64,000 nucleotides of DNA from Stappia indica (GTDB lineage Bacteria; Pseudomonadota; Alphaproteobacteria; Rhizobiales; Stappiaceae): positions 434,001 to 498,000 of the forward strand of contig NZ_JAIVMG010000001.1 of the NCBI RefSeq assembly GCF_020177335.1, in the 5' to 3' direction. A program made the position numbers and the translations under genes. Position 1 is the first letter of the stretch; every line of letters starts with the position of its first letter. The notes beneath the pieces were generated by a model. The model ran no database searches. It had not been told where the DNA came from and saw only the letters and a list, made by a program, of their open reading frames with translations. Positions 45,585 through 55,009 of this stretch are shown here, one piece after another.

Positions 45585-46616
45585 GTGCAACAGCCAGTAA
45601 ATTCGTGCGAATTCACGGCGCCGTCTAAAGTTCTGTCGGCAGCGGCAAATGGAGCGAAACAATTGTTTCGCGCGTGTGGGGGAGACATCGACCGGATCCT
45701 TGGCCAGACCGGGATCCGACACGAGGACTTCGAAAACCCGGTTTCCGAAGTAAATCTCTCTCAGTATTGCCACATGTTCGAGGTTGCGGCGCAGCAAACC
45801 GGGAACCACAACATCGGGTTGCATTTCGGCAAGAATTTCCAGCCAAAACAACTTGGGATGCTCGGTTATGCGGCGATCAGCTCGCCGACACTGGCCGCAG
45901 GCCTGCGCCATATGGAGACCTACTTCCCCGCCCATCAGGGGCAGACCACCTTCGGGCTCTTGCCGGACGATGGCGTTCTGTGGCTGAGCTACCAGATCGT
46001 CGATCCCAGGGTGGTCAACCGGCGTCAGGATGCGGAACTGTCGCTGGGCATGTTCTGCAACGTGTTCCGCGCCGCACTCGGTGAAGACTGGGCTCCGCTG
46101 GAAGTGCGCTTCGAACACGCCGCACCCGATGACGGCAGGGAGCATGAGCGGCTGTTCAACGCACCGGTGCGGTTCGGACGCCGGACCAACGCGATCGCCT
46201 TCCGGCGCAAGGATCTCGACGCCAAGATGCCGGATCAGGATCCTTATCTGTTCTCGGTGGTGAAAGCCTTCCTGGAAAGCCGCAACGCTTCGGTGGAGGA
46301 CCCGACGGATTTCGCCACGCTGGTGCGCAATCAGGTCAAGCTCAACCTGGGCTCCCGCTTGCCGACCCTGCCGGAGATCGCCTCGGTACTGGGGCTGTCC
46401 TGCTCCAGCTTCCAGAAGCAGCTCAGGCGGCACGGCCTTGCCTTCCCGGACATCCTCAAGGCCGCCCGGCATGAGCTTGCGTTGCACTATATGGACGACC
46501 CGGACATGTCGCTGACGGAAATCGCCTACAACCTCGGCTACTCGGAGCAGTCGGCCTTCACCCGCGCCTTCCGCAACTGGACGGGCATGAGCCCGCAGCG
46601 CTACCGCCGGCTTTAG
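45585..46616 (+). CDS. AraC family transcriptional regulator of the BMC locus
   Basis: Regulator of 343 aa. It has an N-terminal arabinose_bd/AraC-E-type effector domain (residues about 20-210) and a C-terminal double HTH (LPTLPEIASVLGLSCSSFQ and MSLTEIAYNLGYSEQSAF, then FTRAFRNWTGMSPQRYRR). The GTG start at 45585 lacks a strong SD, and no other start is available for 60 codons. It is divergent from the BMC/ABC operon across 207 bases and likely activates it. Its stop overlaps the convergent lpxB stop by a few bases, marking a tight right edge of the accessory region. Confidence 0.92.
   Translation: MQQPVNSCEFTAPSKVLSAAANGAKQLFRACGGDIDRILGQTGIRHEDFENPVSEVNLSQYCHMFEVAAQQTGNHNIGLHFGKNFQPKQLGMLGYAAISSPTLAAGLRHMETYFPAHQGQTTFGLLPDDGVLWLSYQIVDPRVVNRRQDAELSLGMFCNVFRAALGEDWAPLEVRFEHAAPDDGREHERLFNAPVRFGRRTNAIAFRRKDLDAKMPDQDPYLFSVVKAFLESRNASVEDPTDFATLVRNQVKLNLGSRLPTLPEIASVLGLSCSSFQKQLRRHGLAFPDILKAARHELALHYMDDPDMSLTEIAYNLGYSEQSAFTRAFRNWTGMSPQRYRRL
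45654..45671. promoter_or_regulatory. Perfect 18-bp palindrome inside the 5' end of the AraC gene
   Basis: GCGAAACAATTGTTTCGC, a perfect 18-base inverted repeat, located about 70 bases into the AraC-family reading frame. It may be an autoregulatory operator or a chance feature; palindromes of this length are rare in GC-rich DNA. Confidence 0.4.
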
Positions 46617-47842
46617 TCGGCCCTTTGTCGCCGTGCGACGTCGATAACGATCCGTGCGGCACGGCCTGACGGCGTCTCGCCATTGTCGAGCTGCATGGCC
46701 TCGTCCAGCCGGGAAAAGACGCGGGTCTGACGAGCGCGCTCCGGTGTGTCGCCCAACAGCGGCACCAGCGCGGCGGCCAGGGTCTCCGGCGATGCATCAT
46801 CGTCGAGAAACTCCGGAACGGCGTTTTCCTCCAGGATGATGTTCGGCAGCACCATTGAGGTGACGCCAGCGAACTTCAGCACCTTGTTGAGGTCCTTGAT
46901 CCGCCGGTACACCCAGTCGAGCCGATAGGCAATGATCATCGGAACGCCGGCGATCGCCAGTTCAAGCGATACTGTACCAGACGCGGCCAAGGCCGCGTGC
47001 GCGCTGCGGAAGGCGGCGAATTTTGCCTCTTCACCGATGATGATTTCCGGCACTGTTTTCCAACCGGCCACCTGCTTGCGGATCTCGTCCGCCAGATGCG
47101 GCACAGCTGGCAGCAACACCCGCAAATTGGGGCATTGGGCATGGACCCGCTCGACCGCCTGACCGAAATCGGCGAGCAGACGCGACACCTCACTGCGCCG
47201 GCTTCCCGGCAACAGCAGCAGCACACGCTCGGTCTCCAGTGCGTCAAGCGGCGCGCGCTCCCCGTCGGCGGGTCGCAATTCGTCAATACGCTCGATCAGC
47301 GGGTGGCCGACGTAGCTGGTCGGCGGGCCGCCCAGGCGCCGATGGGCGGCCGGCTCGAACGGCAGAATCGCCAGGAGATGATCCACATAGGCCGCCATCT
47401 TGCGCGCGCGCCCCGGGCGCCAGGCCCAGACCGAGGGCGAGACGTAGTCGACAATGGGAATATGCGGCGCGCGTTTGCGCACCCGCTTGGCGACATTATG
47501 GGTGAAATCCGGACTGTCGATGATCACCAGCACATCCGGATCGGCGGCAATCACATCGTCCACGGCCTGATAGACCCGGCGAACGATGGTCGGCAGGCGC
47601 GGCAGCACCGCCGTCAACCCCATCACCGCGATGTCGGAAATCGGGAAGAGCGATGTCAGCCCCTCACCGGCCATCCGCTCGCCGCCGACGCCGCGAAAGC
47701 GCACCCCATCGCCAAGTTCGCCCTTCAGCGAGCGCATCAGCCGGGCGCCGAGCTGATCGCCCGATTCCTCGCCAACGATCAGATAAACATTCAGCGGCTT
47801 GTGCGGGCTCTCAGGCTCGCCGTGTGGCTGGTCGGCGGTCAT
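46613..47842 (-). CDS. lpxB: Lipid-A-disaccharide synthase
   Basis: Glycosyltransferase (GT19) joining UDP-2,3-diacylglucosamine and lipid X, 409 aa. Conserved segments are YLIVGEESGDQLGARLM, GVGGERM, IDSPDFTHNVAKRV, VDYVSPSVWAWRPGRA and YVGHPLIE. It overlaps lpxI by four bases and is last in the lpxD-fabZ-lpxA-lpxI-lpxB series. Confidence 0.96.
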   Translation of the reverse strand: MTADQPHGEPESPHKPLNVYLIVGEESGDQLGARLMRSLKGELGDGVRFRGVGGERMAGEGLTSLFPISDIAVMGLTAVLPRLPTIVRRVYQAVDDVIAADPDVLVIIDSPDFTHNVAKRVRKRAPHIPIVDYVSPSVWAWRPGRARKMAAYVDHLLAILPFEPAAHRRLGGPPTSYVGHPLIERIDELRPADGERAPLDALETERVLLLLPGSRRSEVSRLLADFGQAVERVHAQCPNLRVLLPAVPHLADEIRKQVAGWKTVPEIIIGEEAKFAAFRSAHAALAASGTVSLELAIAGVPMIIAYRLDWVYRRIKDLNKVLKFAGVTSMVLPNIILEENAVPEFLDDDASPETLAAALVPLLGDTPERARQTRVFSRLDEAMQLDNGETPSGRAARIVIDVARRQRAD

Positions 47843-48729
47843 GCGTCACCCGGTTGGCTGGAGGAAAGCGTCGGCGCTTGCGGAAGGGTCGGCATGCCCC
47901 AGAGGAACACTTTCGAGCTGCCGGCCAGTTGCAGCGTTCGCGCCCGCTCGGCGATCAGCACCCGCCCCGCTTCGACCGCAACGCCGGCAAGGCCGGCGGC
48001 GGCGGCAAGCTCCACCGTTGCCGGGCCGATGGCCGGCAGGTCGATGCGCAGGTCCTGTCCCGGCTTGGCGCATTTGACGAGAACGCCGCCCTTGCCCTTC
48101 ACCCGGCCGATCTGCCGCAATTCGGCGCAGCGGCGCAGCATGGCATCCGTGCCTTCCGCGCCTTCGACGGCGACGATCCGCCCGGCGATGGCAACCGCCC
48201 CCTGACCGATATCCAGGCGGCCCAGCTCGATCACCGCCCGGCGAGCCAGTTCCAGATCGGCCATCGCCTCGGCTGAAGGGCGCGGGCCGGCAATCACCCC
48301 CTCGCCCGCCAGCAGCTCCGGCGCAATCTCATGGGCACCGATGATCCGAAAGCCCTCGTCCTCGAACAGCCGGATGATCCGGGTCAGCAGGGAATCGTCG
48401 CCGCCGACCAGCGCCGCGACGATGCGCGGCAGGCGCCGCATCGTGCCGAGATCACCAACGATTTCACGGATTTCCGGCCGGCGCGTGACACCGCCGATCA
48501 TCACCACATCGCGGCAGGATTCACGCTTGAGCAGGTCGGCGAGTTTGCCGATCTGTCCCCAGCCGAGATAGGCCGGGTCATGCTCGGCGATAGCGGGATC
48601 GGCCTCGCCCTTGATGGCGATGGCGACCACCTTGCGCCCACTGGCGCGCGCCGCCGTCACCACCTCCACCGGCAGCCGCCCGCTGCCGCAGATCACTGCA
48701 ACGGGAGTGGGATCATCGCCGGAGGTCAC
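47839..48729 (-). CDS. lpxI: UDP-2,3-diacylglucosamine diphosphatase LpxI
   Basis: Hydrolyses UDP-2,3-diacylglucosamine to lipid X and UMP, the alphaproteobacterial replacement for LpxH (DUF1009), 296 aa. It begins PVAVICGSGRLPVEVVTAAR and contains GGVTRRPEIREI, GAHEIAPELLAGEGV, EGTDAMLRRCAELR and KCAKPGQDLRIDLPAIG. It sits between lpxA and lpxB as in related genomes. No LpxH is in the window. Confidence 0.95.
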   Translation of the reverse strand: MTSGDDPTPVAVICGSGRLPVEVVTAARASGRKVVAIAIKGEADPAIAEHDPAYLGWGQIGKLADLLKRESCRDVVMIGGVTRRPEIREIVGDLGTMRRLPRIVAALVGGDDSLLTRIIRLFEDEGFRIIGAHEIAPELLAGEGVIAGPRPSAEAMADLELARRAVIELGRLDIGQGAVAIAGRIVAVEGAEGTDAMLRRCAELRQIGRVKGKGGVLVKCAKPGQDLRIDLPAIGPATVELAAAAGLAGVAVEAGRVLIAERARTLQLAGSSKVFLWGMPTLPQAPTLSSSQPGDA

Positions 48730-48735
48730 CGGTCC

Positions 48736-49533
48736 TCACCCTTCGGATGCGGGTGTACAGAACCGACGGTCGGTCTTTTCCAGAATGAAATCCGTGACCT
48801 TGAGCACCAGAGCTCGATCCGCATAGGCCGCGGCGACCTTTTCCGCGCGCTGGCGCAAGGTGCCTTCCTCGACCTCGAACAGGTCCTTGTAGGCGCTGCG
48901 CAGGGCATGAATATCCTCACGGGCATAGCCGTGCCGCTTCAGGCCAACGAGGTTGAGCCCATTGAGCCGCGCCCGATTGCCCATCACCATACCGAAGGGG
49001 ATGAGGTCGTTTTCCAGACCCGCGAGCCCGCCGACAAAGGCATTGTCGCCAATGCGGGTAAACTGGATCACGGCGGCGCCGCCACCGAAAATGACGTGAT
49101 TTCCAACCGTCACATGGCCGGCGATCATCACATTGTTCGACAGGATGATGTTGTCGCCGAGGCGCGAGTCGTGCCCCACATGAGAATTGGCAAGGAACGC
49201 ACAGCGATTGCCGATCACCGTTTCATGACCGCCACCGGCGGTGCCCGGATTGATCGTCACCCCCTCGCGGATGATGCAGTCGGCGCCAATCATCAGGCGC
49301 GCTTCCTCACCCTGGAACTTCAGGTCCTGGGCCTGATGTCCGACGGAGGCGAAGGGAAAGATCACCGTGCGGGCGCCAACCTGGGTGTTGCCCGCCACGA
49401 CCGCGTGAGACTTCAGCTCGACGCCTTCGCCAAGCTCGACCTCCGGCCCCACATGGCAAAACGGGCCGATGACGACATCCGCGCCAAGCCGCGCGCCATC
49501 TTCCACCACCGCGGACGGGTGAATTCGTGCCAT
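48736..49533 (-). CDS. lpxA: UDP-N-acetylglucosamine acyltransferase
   Basis: First lipid A step, 265 aa. It is a left-handed beta-helix of hexapeptide repeats from IHPSAVVEDGARLGADVVIG to about residue 190, with the catalytic His in VTVGNHVIFGG or the nearby GHD segment. A C-terminal helical domain follows. The ATG at 49533 has GAGG upstream; four extra in-frame codons before it are not conserved. Confidence 0.96.
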   Translation of the reverse strand: MARIHPSAVVEDGARLGADVVIGPFCHVGPEVELGEGVELKSHAVVAGNTQVGARTVIFPFASVGHQAQDLKFQGEEARLMIGADCIIREGVTINPGTAGGGHETVIGNRCAFLANSHVGHDSRLGDNIILSNNVMIAGHVTVGNHVIFGGGAAVIQFTRIGDNAFVGGLAGLENDLIPFGMVMGNRARLNGLNLVGLKRHGYAREDIHALRSAYKDLFEVEEGTLRQRAEKVAAAYADRALVLKVTDFILEKTDRRFCTPASEG

Positions 49534-49541
49534 TAAAGTCC

Positions 49542-50015
49542 TCAATCGTCGTTGTTGTCGACCAGCATTGCGCTGATTTCCGCTTCCGCCACCTTCACAC
49601 CGTCGACCAGCGCGACGCCGTCGAATTTCCAGATGTTGGAACGGTTGCGGATCTTCTTCATATGGTACTCGACCCGATCACCGGGGACGACCGGCCGGCG
49701 GAATTTCGCACGGTCGATGGTCATGAAATAGACCAGCTTCGGCGTGTCGGCATTGCCGCGCGAATGGACGCAGAGCGCACCGGCGGTCTGGGCCATGCCC
49801 TCGATCAGCAACACGCCCGGCATCACCGGCTGGCCCGGGAAGTGGCCCATGAAATGAGGCTCGTTCGCCGTGACATTCTTGATGCCGATGGCGGACTGAT
49901 CCCCATCCATGTCGATGATCCGGTCGACCATCAGGAAGGGGTACCGATGTGGCAGAAGTTCCAGAACCCGAAGGATATCCGCACTTCCCAACGTCTTGTG
50001 TTCGCCCTCGCTCAT
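49542..50015 (-). CDS. fabZ: 3-hydroxyacyl-ACP dehydratase FabZ
   Basis: Hot-dog-fold dehydratase of fatty acid synthesis, 157 aa. The catalytic His is in [20 protein letters not shown], with the Glu in the following helix. It starts at the ATG at 50015 rather than the TTG at 50030. It is in the standard position between lpxD and lpxA, balancing fatty acid and lipid A synthesis. Confidence 0.96.
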   Translation of the reverse strand: MSEGEHKTLGSADILRVLELLPHRYPFLMVDRIIDMDGDQSAIGIKNVTANEPHFMGHFPGQPVMPGVLLIEGMAQTAGALCVHSRGNADTPKLVYFMTIDRAKFRRPVVPGDRVEYHMKKIRNRSNIWKFDGVALVDGVKVAEAEISAMLVDNNDD

Positions 50016-50133
50016 GCCCTCAGTCCTCAACCTGATGTGTTTTTATTTCCTGCGTCACGAAAATCCGGCCCTGTCTCCGGAGGCGACTCCACCGACCTTC
50101 TCCCATTCCCCTGGGAGATGACAAGGCAGGCCG

Positions 50134-51186
50134 TTAGTCGGTCGGCTTTTTCAATCCGCGTTCAGCCAGCTTGGCAAGGGTCTTCACCTCGCGGAACCAG
50201 ACCTTTACCGGCTTGGCCGGAACTCCGCCATAGCGCTCGCCCGGAGGCACATCCGCCTCCACGACGCTGACGGCGGCGATCTGCGCGCCCATGCCTATGG
50301 TGACGTGACCGCGAACGCCGGTCTGCCCGCCGATGGCGACATAATCCTGCAAGGTCGCGCTGCCGGAAATGCCGACCTGCGAGACGATCACGCAATGGCG
50401 GCCAATGACAACGTTGTGGCCGATCTGCACCTGGTTGTCGATCTTGGTGCCCTCGCCGATCACCGTATCGCGATTGGCCCCGCGATCCACCGTGGTGTTG
50501 GCCCCGATCTCAACATCATCCTGAATGATGACCCGGCCGATCTGCGGCACCTTCAGGTGTCCTTGCGCGCCCATGGCAAAGCCGAAGCCATCCTGGCCGA
50601 CACACACGCCCGGATGCAGAATCACCCGATTGCCGATCAACGTGCTTTGCACCACCGCATTGGCGCCAATCGCACAATCGCGGCCGATGCGCACCCGCGC
50701 GCCGATCACCGCATTCGCCTGGATGCGGGTACCCCTGCCGATTTCGGCCTCCGGGCCGATCACGGCCCCGCCCTCGACCACCACGCCATCTTCCAGACGC
50801 GCGCTCGGATCAATGCGCGCGGCGGGCGAGATCCCGCCGAGGGTGCCGTCCATCGTCATCGGCGAGAGCGCGGCCGGATAAAGGCGGCCGAGAATGATGC
50901 CCCAGGCCCGGTACGGCTCGCGCACCACGATGGGGGTGACACTTTCCGGCACCTTGGCCGCATGACGCTGCGAAACGAGACAGGCGGTCGCCACGGTTTC
51001 GGCCAGCATCGGGAGGTACTTGGTATTGTCGAAGAACACCAGTTGCCCGGAAACCGCGTCTTCCAGCGGCCCGACACTGTCGATCACCCGTTCACCGCCG
51101 CCGGCGGGCAGATCGCCCTCCACCCAGGCCGCCAGATCGGCAATGGTCACCGGTGCGAAGGCGTCGAAAAAGACCGGGTCTGTCAT
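50134..51186 (-). CDS. lpxD: UDP-3-O-acyl-glucosamine N-acyltransferase
   Basis: Third lipid A step, 350 aa. The N-terminal uridine-binding domain ([12 protein letters not shown] region) is followed by hexapeptide repeats from about residue 100 ([20 protein letters not shown]) with [16 protein letters not shown] and [17 protein letters not shown]-terminal extension follows. It is downstream of bamA, as in most alphaproteobacteria. Confidence 0.96.
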   Translation of the reverse strand: MTDPVFFDAFAPVTIADLAAWVEGDLPAGGGERVIDSVGPLEDAVSGQLVFFDNTKYLPMLAETVATACLVSQRHAAKVPESVTPIVVREPYRAWGIILGRLYPAALSPMTMDGTLGGISPAARIDPSARLEDGVVVEGGAVIGPEAEIGRGTRIQANAVIGARVRIGRDCAIGANAVVQSTLIGNRVILHPGVCVGQDGFGFAMGAQGHLKVPQIGRVIIQDDVEIGANTTVDRGANRDTVIGEGTKIDNQVQIGHNVVIGRHCVIVSQVGISGSATLQDYVAIGGQTGVRGHVTIGMGAQIAAVSVVEADVPPGERYGGVPAKPVKVWFREVKTLAKLAERGLKKPTD

Positions 51187-51257
51187 GGTTTCCTCACGAG
51201 CAAACCGGCCACCGAACGAGCGGCAGCCGGTTCATTTTCCAGCAGTGTTCACACCGA

Positions 51258-53627
51258 TCAGAAGCGCGTGCCGCCGCCGATGCGGAAGAACTGCGTGCGG
51301 TCACCGGTTTCCTTGACCAGCGGCCAGGCGAAGTCGGCGCGGATCGGCCCGAAGGGCGACACCCACTTAACACCGAAACCGGCGGACACCCGCGGCGAGA
51401 AGCCGTTGGAAGTCACCGAGCCAGCAGCCTGCGTACCACCGCACCCGTTCGCGGTCTCAACGCAAGCGATAAGCGCCGGATCGGCATCCCAGACAGCGCC
51501 GAAGTCGGTGAACACGGCGCCGAACAGGCCGAGCTCGCGCGGCAGACCGAAGATCGGGAACTCCGCTTCCGCATTGGCATGCACATACCAGCGGCCACCG
51601 AGCGAATCGCCCGTGGTGGCGTCACGCGGACCGATGCCCTGCGGCTCGAAACCACGCAGCCAGGAGTCACGATGCTGGAACTGGTCGGTCACCCGCAGCG
51701 CCTTGCCGAGACCGAAGATGTTGCCACCGCCGGCGCGCAGCACGCCAACCACGCCCCATTCAGGCAGGAGCTCCTTGTAGGCGCGGGCATCGACCGTGGT
51801 CGACAGGTAGCGGGAATCGCCGCCGAGACCAGCCAACTCCTGACCGAAGGTCGCATAGAAGCCGTCGCGCGGATCCATCCGGCTGTCGCGGGTATCATAC
51901 ACCAGCGTGTACCCGATCGACGAAGTGATGTTCCGACCGTACGAAGACGTCAGCGCATTCGACAGGGTGCCCACGTTCTTGCGACTCACCTCCTGGTCGA
52001 AGATCCGGTAGACCAGGTTCAGGCGCAGCTCGTCATCGCGCAGCGGAAGCCCGAGACCGATCGAACCACCGGTGGTGTCCAACTCGTAATCGCGGAAGTC
52101 GGTCTCGCCATAGACCCGGCGGTAGACATCCAGCGAAAGCGCGACCCGGCGACCAAGGAAATACGGCTCGGTAAACGCGAACTCATAGGACTGGGTCGAG
52201 CTGCCGACGCCAAGCTTGGCGCGAACAAACTGGCCGCGACCAAGGAAGTTGCGCTCACTGATGGTGACGTCACCGATCACACCATCGGAGGTCGAGTAGC
52301 CAACACCGAAGCCAACCTCACCAGTGGGCTGCTCTTCCACATCCACATTAACGATGATGCGATCCGGCGCACTGCCCCGCGCGGTGGTGATCCGTACATT
52401 CTTGAAGAACTGCAGATCCTTGAGGCGACGTTCGGCCTTGTCGATCAGCACCCGGTTGAAGGCATCACCTTCGGCCAGATCGAACTCGCGCCGAATGACG
52501 TATTCCCGGGTCCGGTCGTTGCCGCGAATATTGATCCGCTCGACATAGACCCGAGGACCTTCCTCAATGAAATAGGTCAGCGAGATCGTCCGGTTCTCGT
52601 AATCGCGCGTGGCGCGCGGACGAACCTGAGCGAAGGCATACCCCTGCCGCGAGGCATCCAGGGTCAGCGCCTCTAGCGACTTCTCGACCTCAAGCGAGGA
52701 ATAGGTATCGCCCGGATCGGTGCGCAGCTTGCGCCGCAGCTCCTCCGGATCGACGCTGGCAAGCGACGTCTGCACATCAACATCGCCGTAGGTGTACTGC
52801 TCACCCTCTTCGATCGTGAAGGTGACGTAGAACACGTTCTCCTCACGGTCGAGATCGGCCACGGCGGAAATGATGCGGAAATCCGCATAGCCATGCCGGT
52901 AATAGAACTGACGAATAAGCTCCTGATCGGCATCGAGACGATCCGGATCGAAGCTGTCGGTGGTGCGCAGGAAGCTGAGCAACCCACTTTGGCGGGTGCG
53001 GATCACATCCTTCAGACGGCCGTCACTGAACTTGGTGTTGCCGATGAAGGTAATGCGCTCGACGCCGGTCCGCTCACCTTCGTTGATCTCGAACACCAGA
53101 TCGACACGGTTGCTGTCACGGCTGATGATCTTCGGCTCGACGGTCGCGCGATAGCGACCGGAGCGACGATACGCCTCGAGAATGTTCTGAACGTCGGACT
53201 GCACCTTGGCGCGGGTCAGCATTGACCGCTCCTGAGTCCGCACCGCACCCTTCAGCGTCTCATCCGAAATCCGCTTGTTGCCCTCGAAGGACACACGACT
53301 GACCATCGGGTTCTCGACCACGGACACCACAAGGGCATTTCCCTGGCGATTGATCGAGACATCCTCGAACAGCCCGGTAGCGAACAGCGCCTTGAGCGAT
53401 TCGTCGATATCAGCCGGACCATAGGGCCGACCGGGACGAATCGTCAGGTAGCTTTCGACCGTCGCAGGCTCGATGCGCGTATTGCCACGCACGACAACCC
53501 GGCTGATCACGGCGGCTTCGGCCTCAGAGGTTCCGATGACCGGTACGGAATGCGGCAGGATCGGCGCGACCCCGCACATCATTGCGGCTACCAGGATCGT
53601 TCTGGTCGTGTTCTGCAGACGCTGCAT
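51258..53627 (-). CDS. bamA: Outer membrane protein assembly factor BamA
   Basis: Core of the BAM complex, 789 aa. It has a signal sequence (TILVAAMMCGVAPIL), five POTRA domains (about residues 40-440) and a 16-strand barrel. The conserved LRGF motif is in WLRGFEPQG, and the protein ends with the C-terminal Phe of the beta-signal (GGGTRF). It is followed by lpxD and preceded by rseP, the common order. Confidence 0.96.
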   Translation of the reverse strand: MQRLQNTTRTILVAAMMCGVAPILPHSVPVIGTSEAEAAVISRVVVRGNTRIEPATVESYLTIRPGRPYGPADIDESLKALFATGLFEDVSINRQGNALVVSVVENPMVSRVSFEGNKRISDETLKGAVRTQERSMLTRAKVQSDVQNILEAYRRSGRYRATVEPKIISRDSNRVDLVFEINEGERTGVERITFIGNTKFSDGRLKDVIRTRQSGLLSFLRTTDSFDPDRLDADQELIRQFYYRHGYADFRIISAVADLDREENVFYVTFTIEEGEQYTYGDVDVQTSLASVDPEELRRKLRTDPGDTYSSLEVEKSLEALTLDASRQGYAFAQVRPRATRDYENRTISLTYFIEEGPRVYVERINIRGNDRTREYVIRREFDLAEGDAFNRVLIDKAERRLKDLQFFKNVRITTARGSAPDRIIVNVDVEEQPTGEVGFGVGYSTSDGVIGDVTISERNFLGRGQFVRAKLGVGSSTQSYEFAFTEPYFLGRRVALSLDVYRRVYGETDFRDYELDTTGGSIGLGLPLRDDELRLNLVYRIFDQEVSRKNVGTLSNALTSSYGRNITSSIGYTLVYDTRDSRMDPRDGFYATFGQELAGLGGDSRYLSTTVDARAYKELLPEWGVVGVLRAGGGNIFGLGKALRVTDQFQHRDSWLRGFEPQGIGPRDATTGDSLGGRWYVHANAEAEFPIFGLPRELGLFGAVFTDFGAVWDADPALIACVETANGCGGTQAAGSVTSNGFSPRVSAGFGVKWVSPFGPIRADFAWPLVKETGDRTQFFRIGGGTRF

Positions 53628-53810
53628 AAAGACACTGTGCCTTTTTCTGGTTCCGCCACCTCAGGTACCTGCTGACTACAGGTCGGATGAGCGGCCGAGA
53701 TTCTTCATATACGTCAGTCGTTTTACAGTCTTTTGCCACGGACGCAACCGCTCAAACCGTCCCTTCGGCGATTCAAGCGCAGGCGTTGCAGCAGCGACAC
53801 GCTTTCCGCC

Positions 53811-54947
53811 TCACAGGGCGGAAAGGTGCAACACATCGTTCCATGTCGCGAATACCATCAGGAACAGCACGATGGCTATCCCCAATCGGAATCCGTACTC
53901 CTGAGCGCGCTCGCTCAAGGGCTTTCCGCGCACCGCCTCGGCTGCGTAGAACAGCAGATGCCCACCATCCAGCATGGGAATCGGCAGCAGATTGAGCAGG
54001 CCGATGCTAACGGAAAGAACCGCCGTCAGGTTCAGCAGAGCGGCAAAGCCGAGGGTCGCCACCTGCCCGGAGATCTGGGCGACGCGGATGGGGCCACCCA
54101 ACTGGTCGACCGACTCGCGTCCGGCAAAGATACCAGCCACGTAGCCGCCGGTGCGCGCGACCACGAACCAGGTTTCCTTCACGCCTTCCTGCAGCGCTTC
54201 GATCGGCCCGAACTGACGCTTGACGATATCCTCCGGCTTGGCACTGCGGCTGATACCGAGCAGCCCCACCTTCTGGACATTGCCGAAACGGTCGGTGATC
54301 TCCTGCCGCTTGGGCGTGACCGTGACGTCGATCAGCCGCCCGGCGCGATCAATCGCCAACTGAAGCGGAACATCGGCGCTGATGCTGACCGCCCGCTGAA
54401 GCTCGGAAAAGGTCTCGATCGGCTGACCGCCGATGGCAACGATCAGGTCCCCGGGCAGAATGCCGGCTTCCTGCGCGGCGCTTTCCGCCTGCACCTGATC
54501 GACGCGCGGGGAGATCTCCGAGCGGCCCAGCACGGAAAACAGCAACGCGAAGATGACAATCGACAGGATGAAGTTGGCAATCGGTCCGGCGGCGACGATG
54601 GCGGCCCGCCGGGCGACGCTCTTGGTCTGGAAGGCACCGGCGCGCTCTTCCGCGCTCATCCGGGCGAGCGCTGCGGTATCGGGAGCGCTCGCCTCATTCT
54701 CGTCACCGGCAAACTTGACGTAGCCGCCGAGCGGAATGGCGCAGACCTTCCAGCGCGTCCCCTTCCGGTCATTGCGGCCAAACAGCTCCGGCCCAAAGCC
54801 GACGGAAAAAGCCAGAACCCTGACGCCGCACCAGCGCGCGACCAGGAAATGACCCAGTTCGTGAAAGAACACGACAACTGTCAGAACAAAGAGGAACGGC
54901 AGAAGATATCCCGCCGCAGATCCGAACACAGATCCGATCAGTTCCAT
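53811..54947 (-). CDS. rseP: RIP metalloprotease RseP
   Basis: Site-2 intramembrane zinc protease, 378 aa. HELGH is in VVFFHELGHFLVARWCGV near the N-terminus, a PDZ domain lies around residues 130-210 (AQEAGILPGDLIVAIGG), and the second motif is NLLPIPMLDGGHL. The start at 54947 has GGAGG upstream and gives an N-terminus with the first TM helix (YLLPFLFVLTVVVF). It lies between bamA and dxr. Confidence 0.95.
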   Translation of the reverse strand: MELIGSVFGSAAGYLLPFLFVLTVVVFFHELGHFLVARWCGVRVLAFSVGFGPELFGRNDRKGTRWKVCAIPLGGYVKFAGDENEASAPDTAALARMSAEERAGAFQTKSVARRAAIVAAGPIANFILSIVIFALLFSVLGRSEISPRVDQVQAESAAQEAGILPGDLIVAIGGQPIETFSELQRAVSISADVPLQLAIDRAGRLIDVTVTPKRQEITDRFGNVQKVGLLGISRSAKPEDIVKRQFGPIEALQEGVKETWFVVARTGGYVAGIFAGRESVDQLGGPIRVAQISGQVATLGFAALLNLTAVLSVSIGLLNLLPIPMLDGGHLLFYAAEAVRGKPLSERAQEYGFRLGIAIVLFLMVFATWNDVLHLSAL

Positions 54948-55009
54948 TCGTATCCCCTCCGCCTGGGCCAGCATTCTGCCCCCGACGAGTTAAGAAGCTG
55001 TTTGCATCA

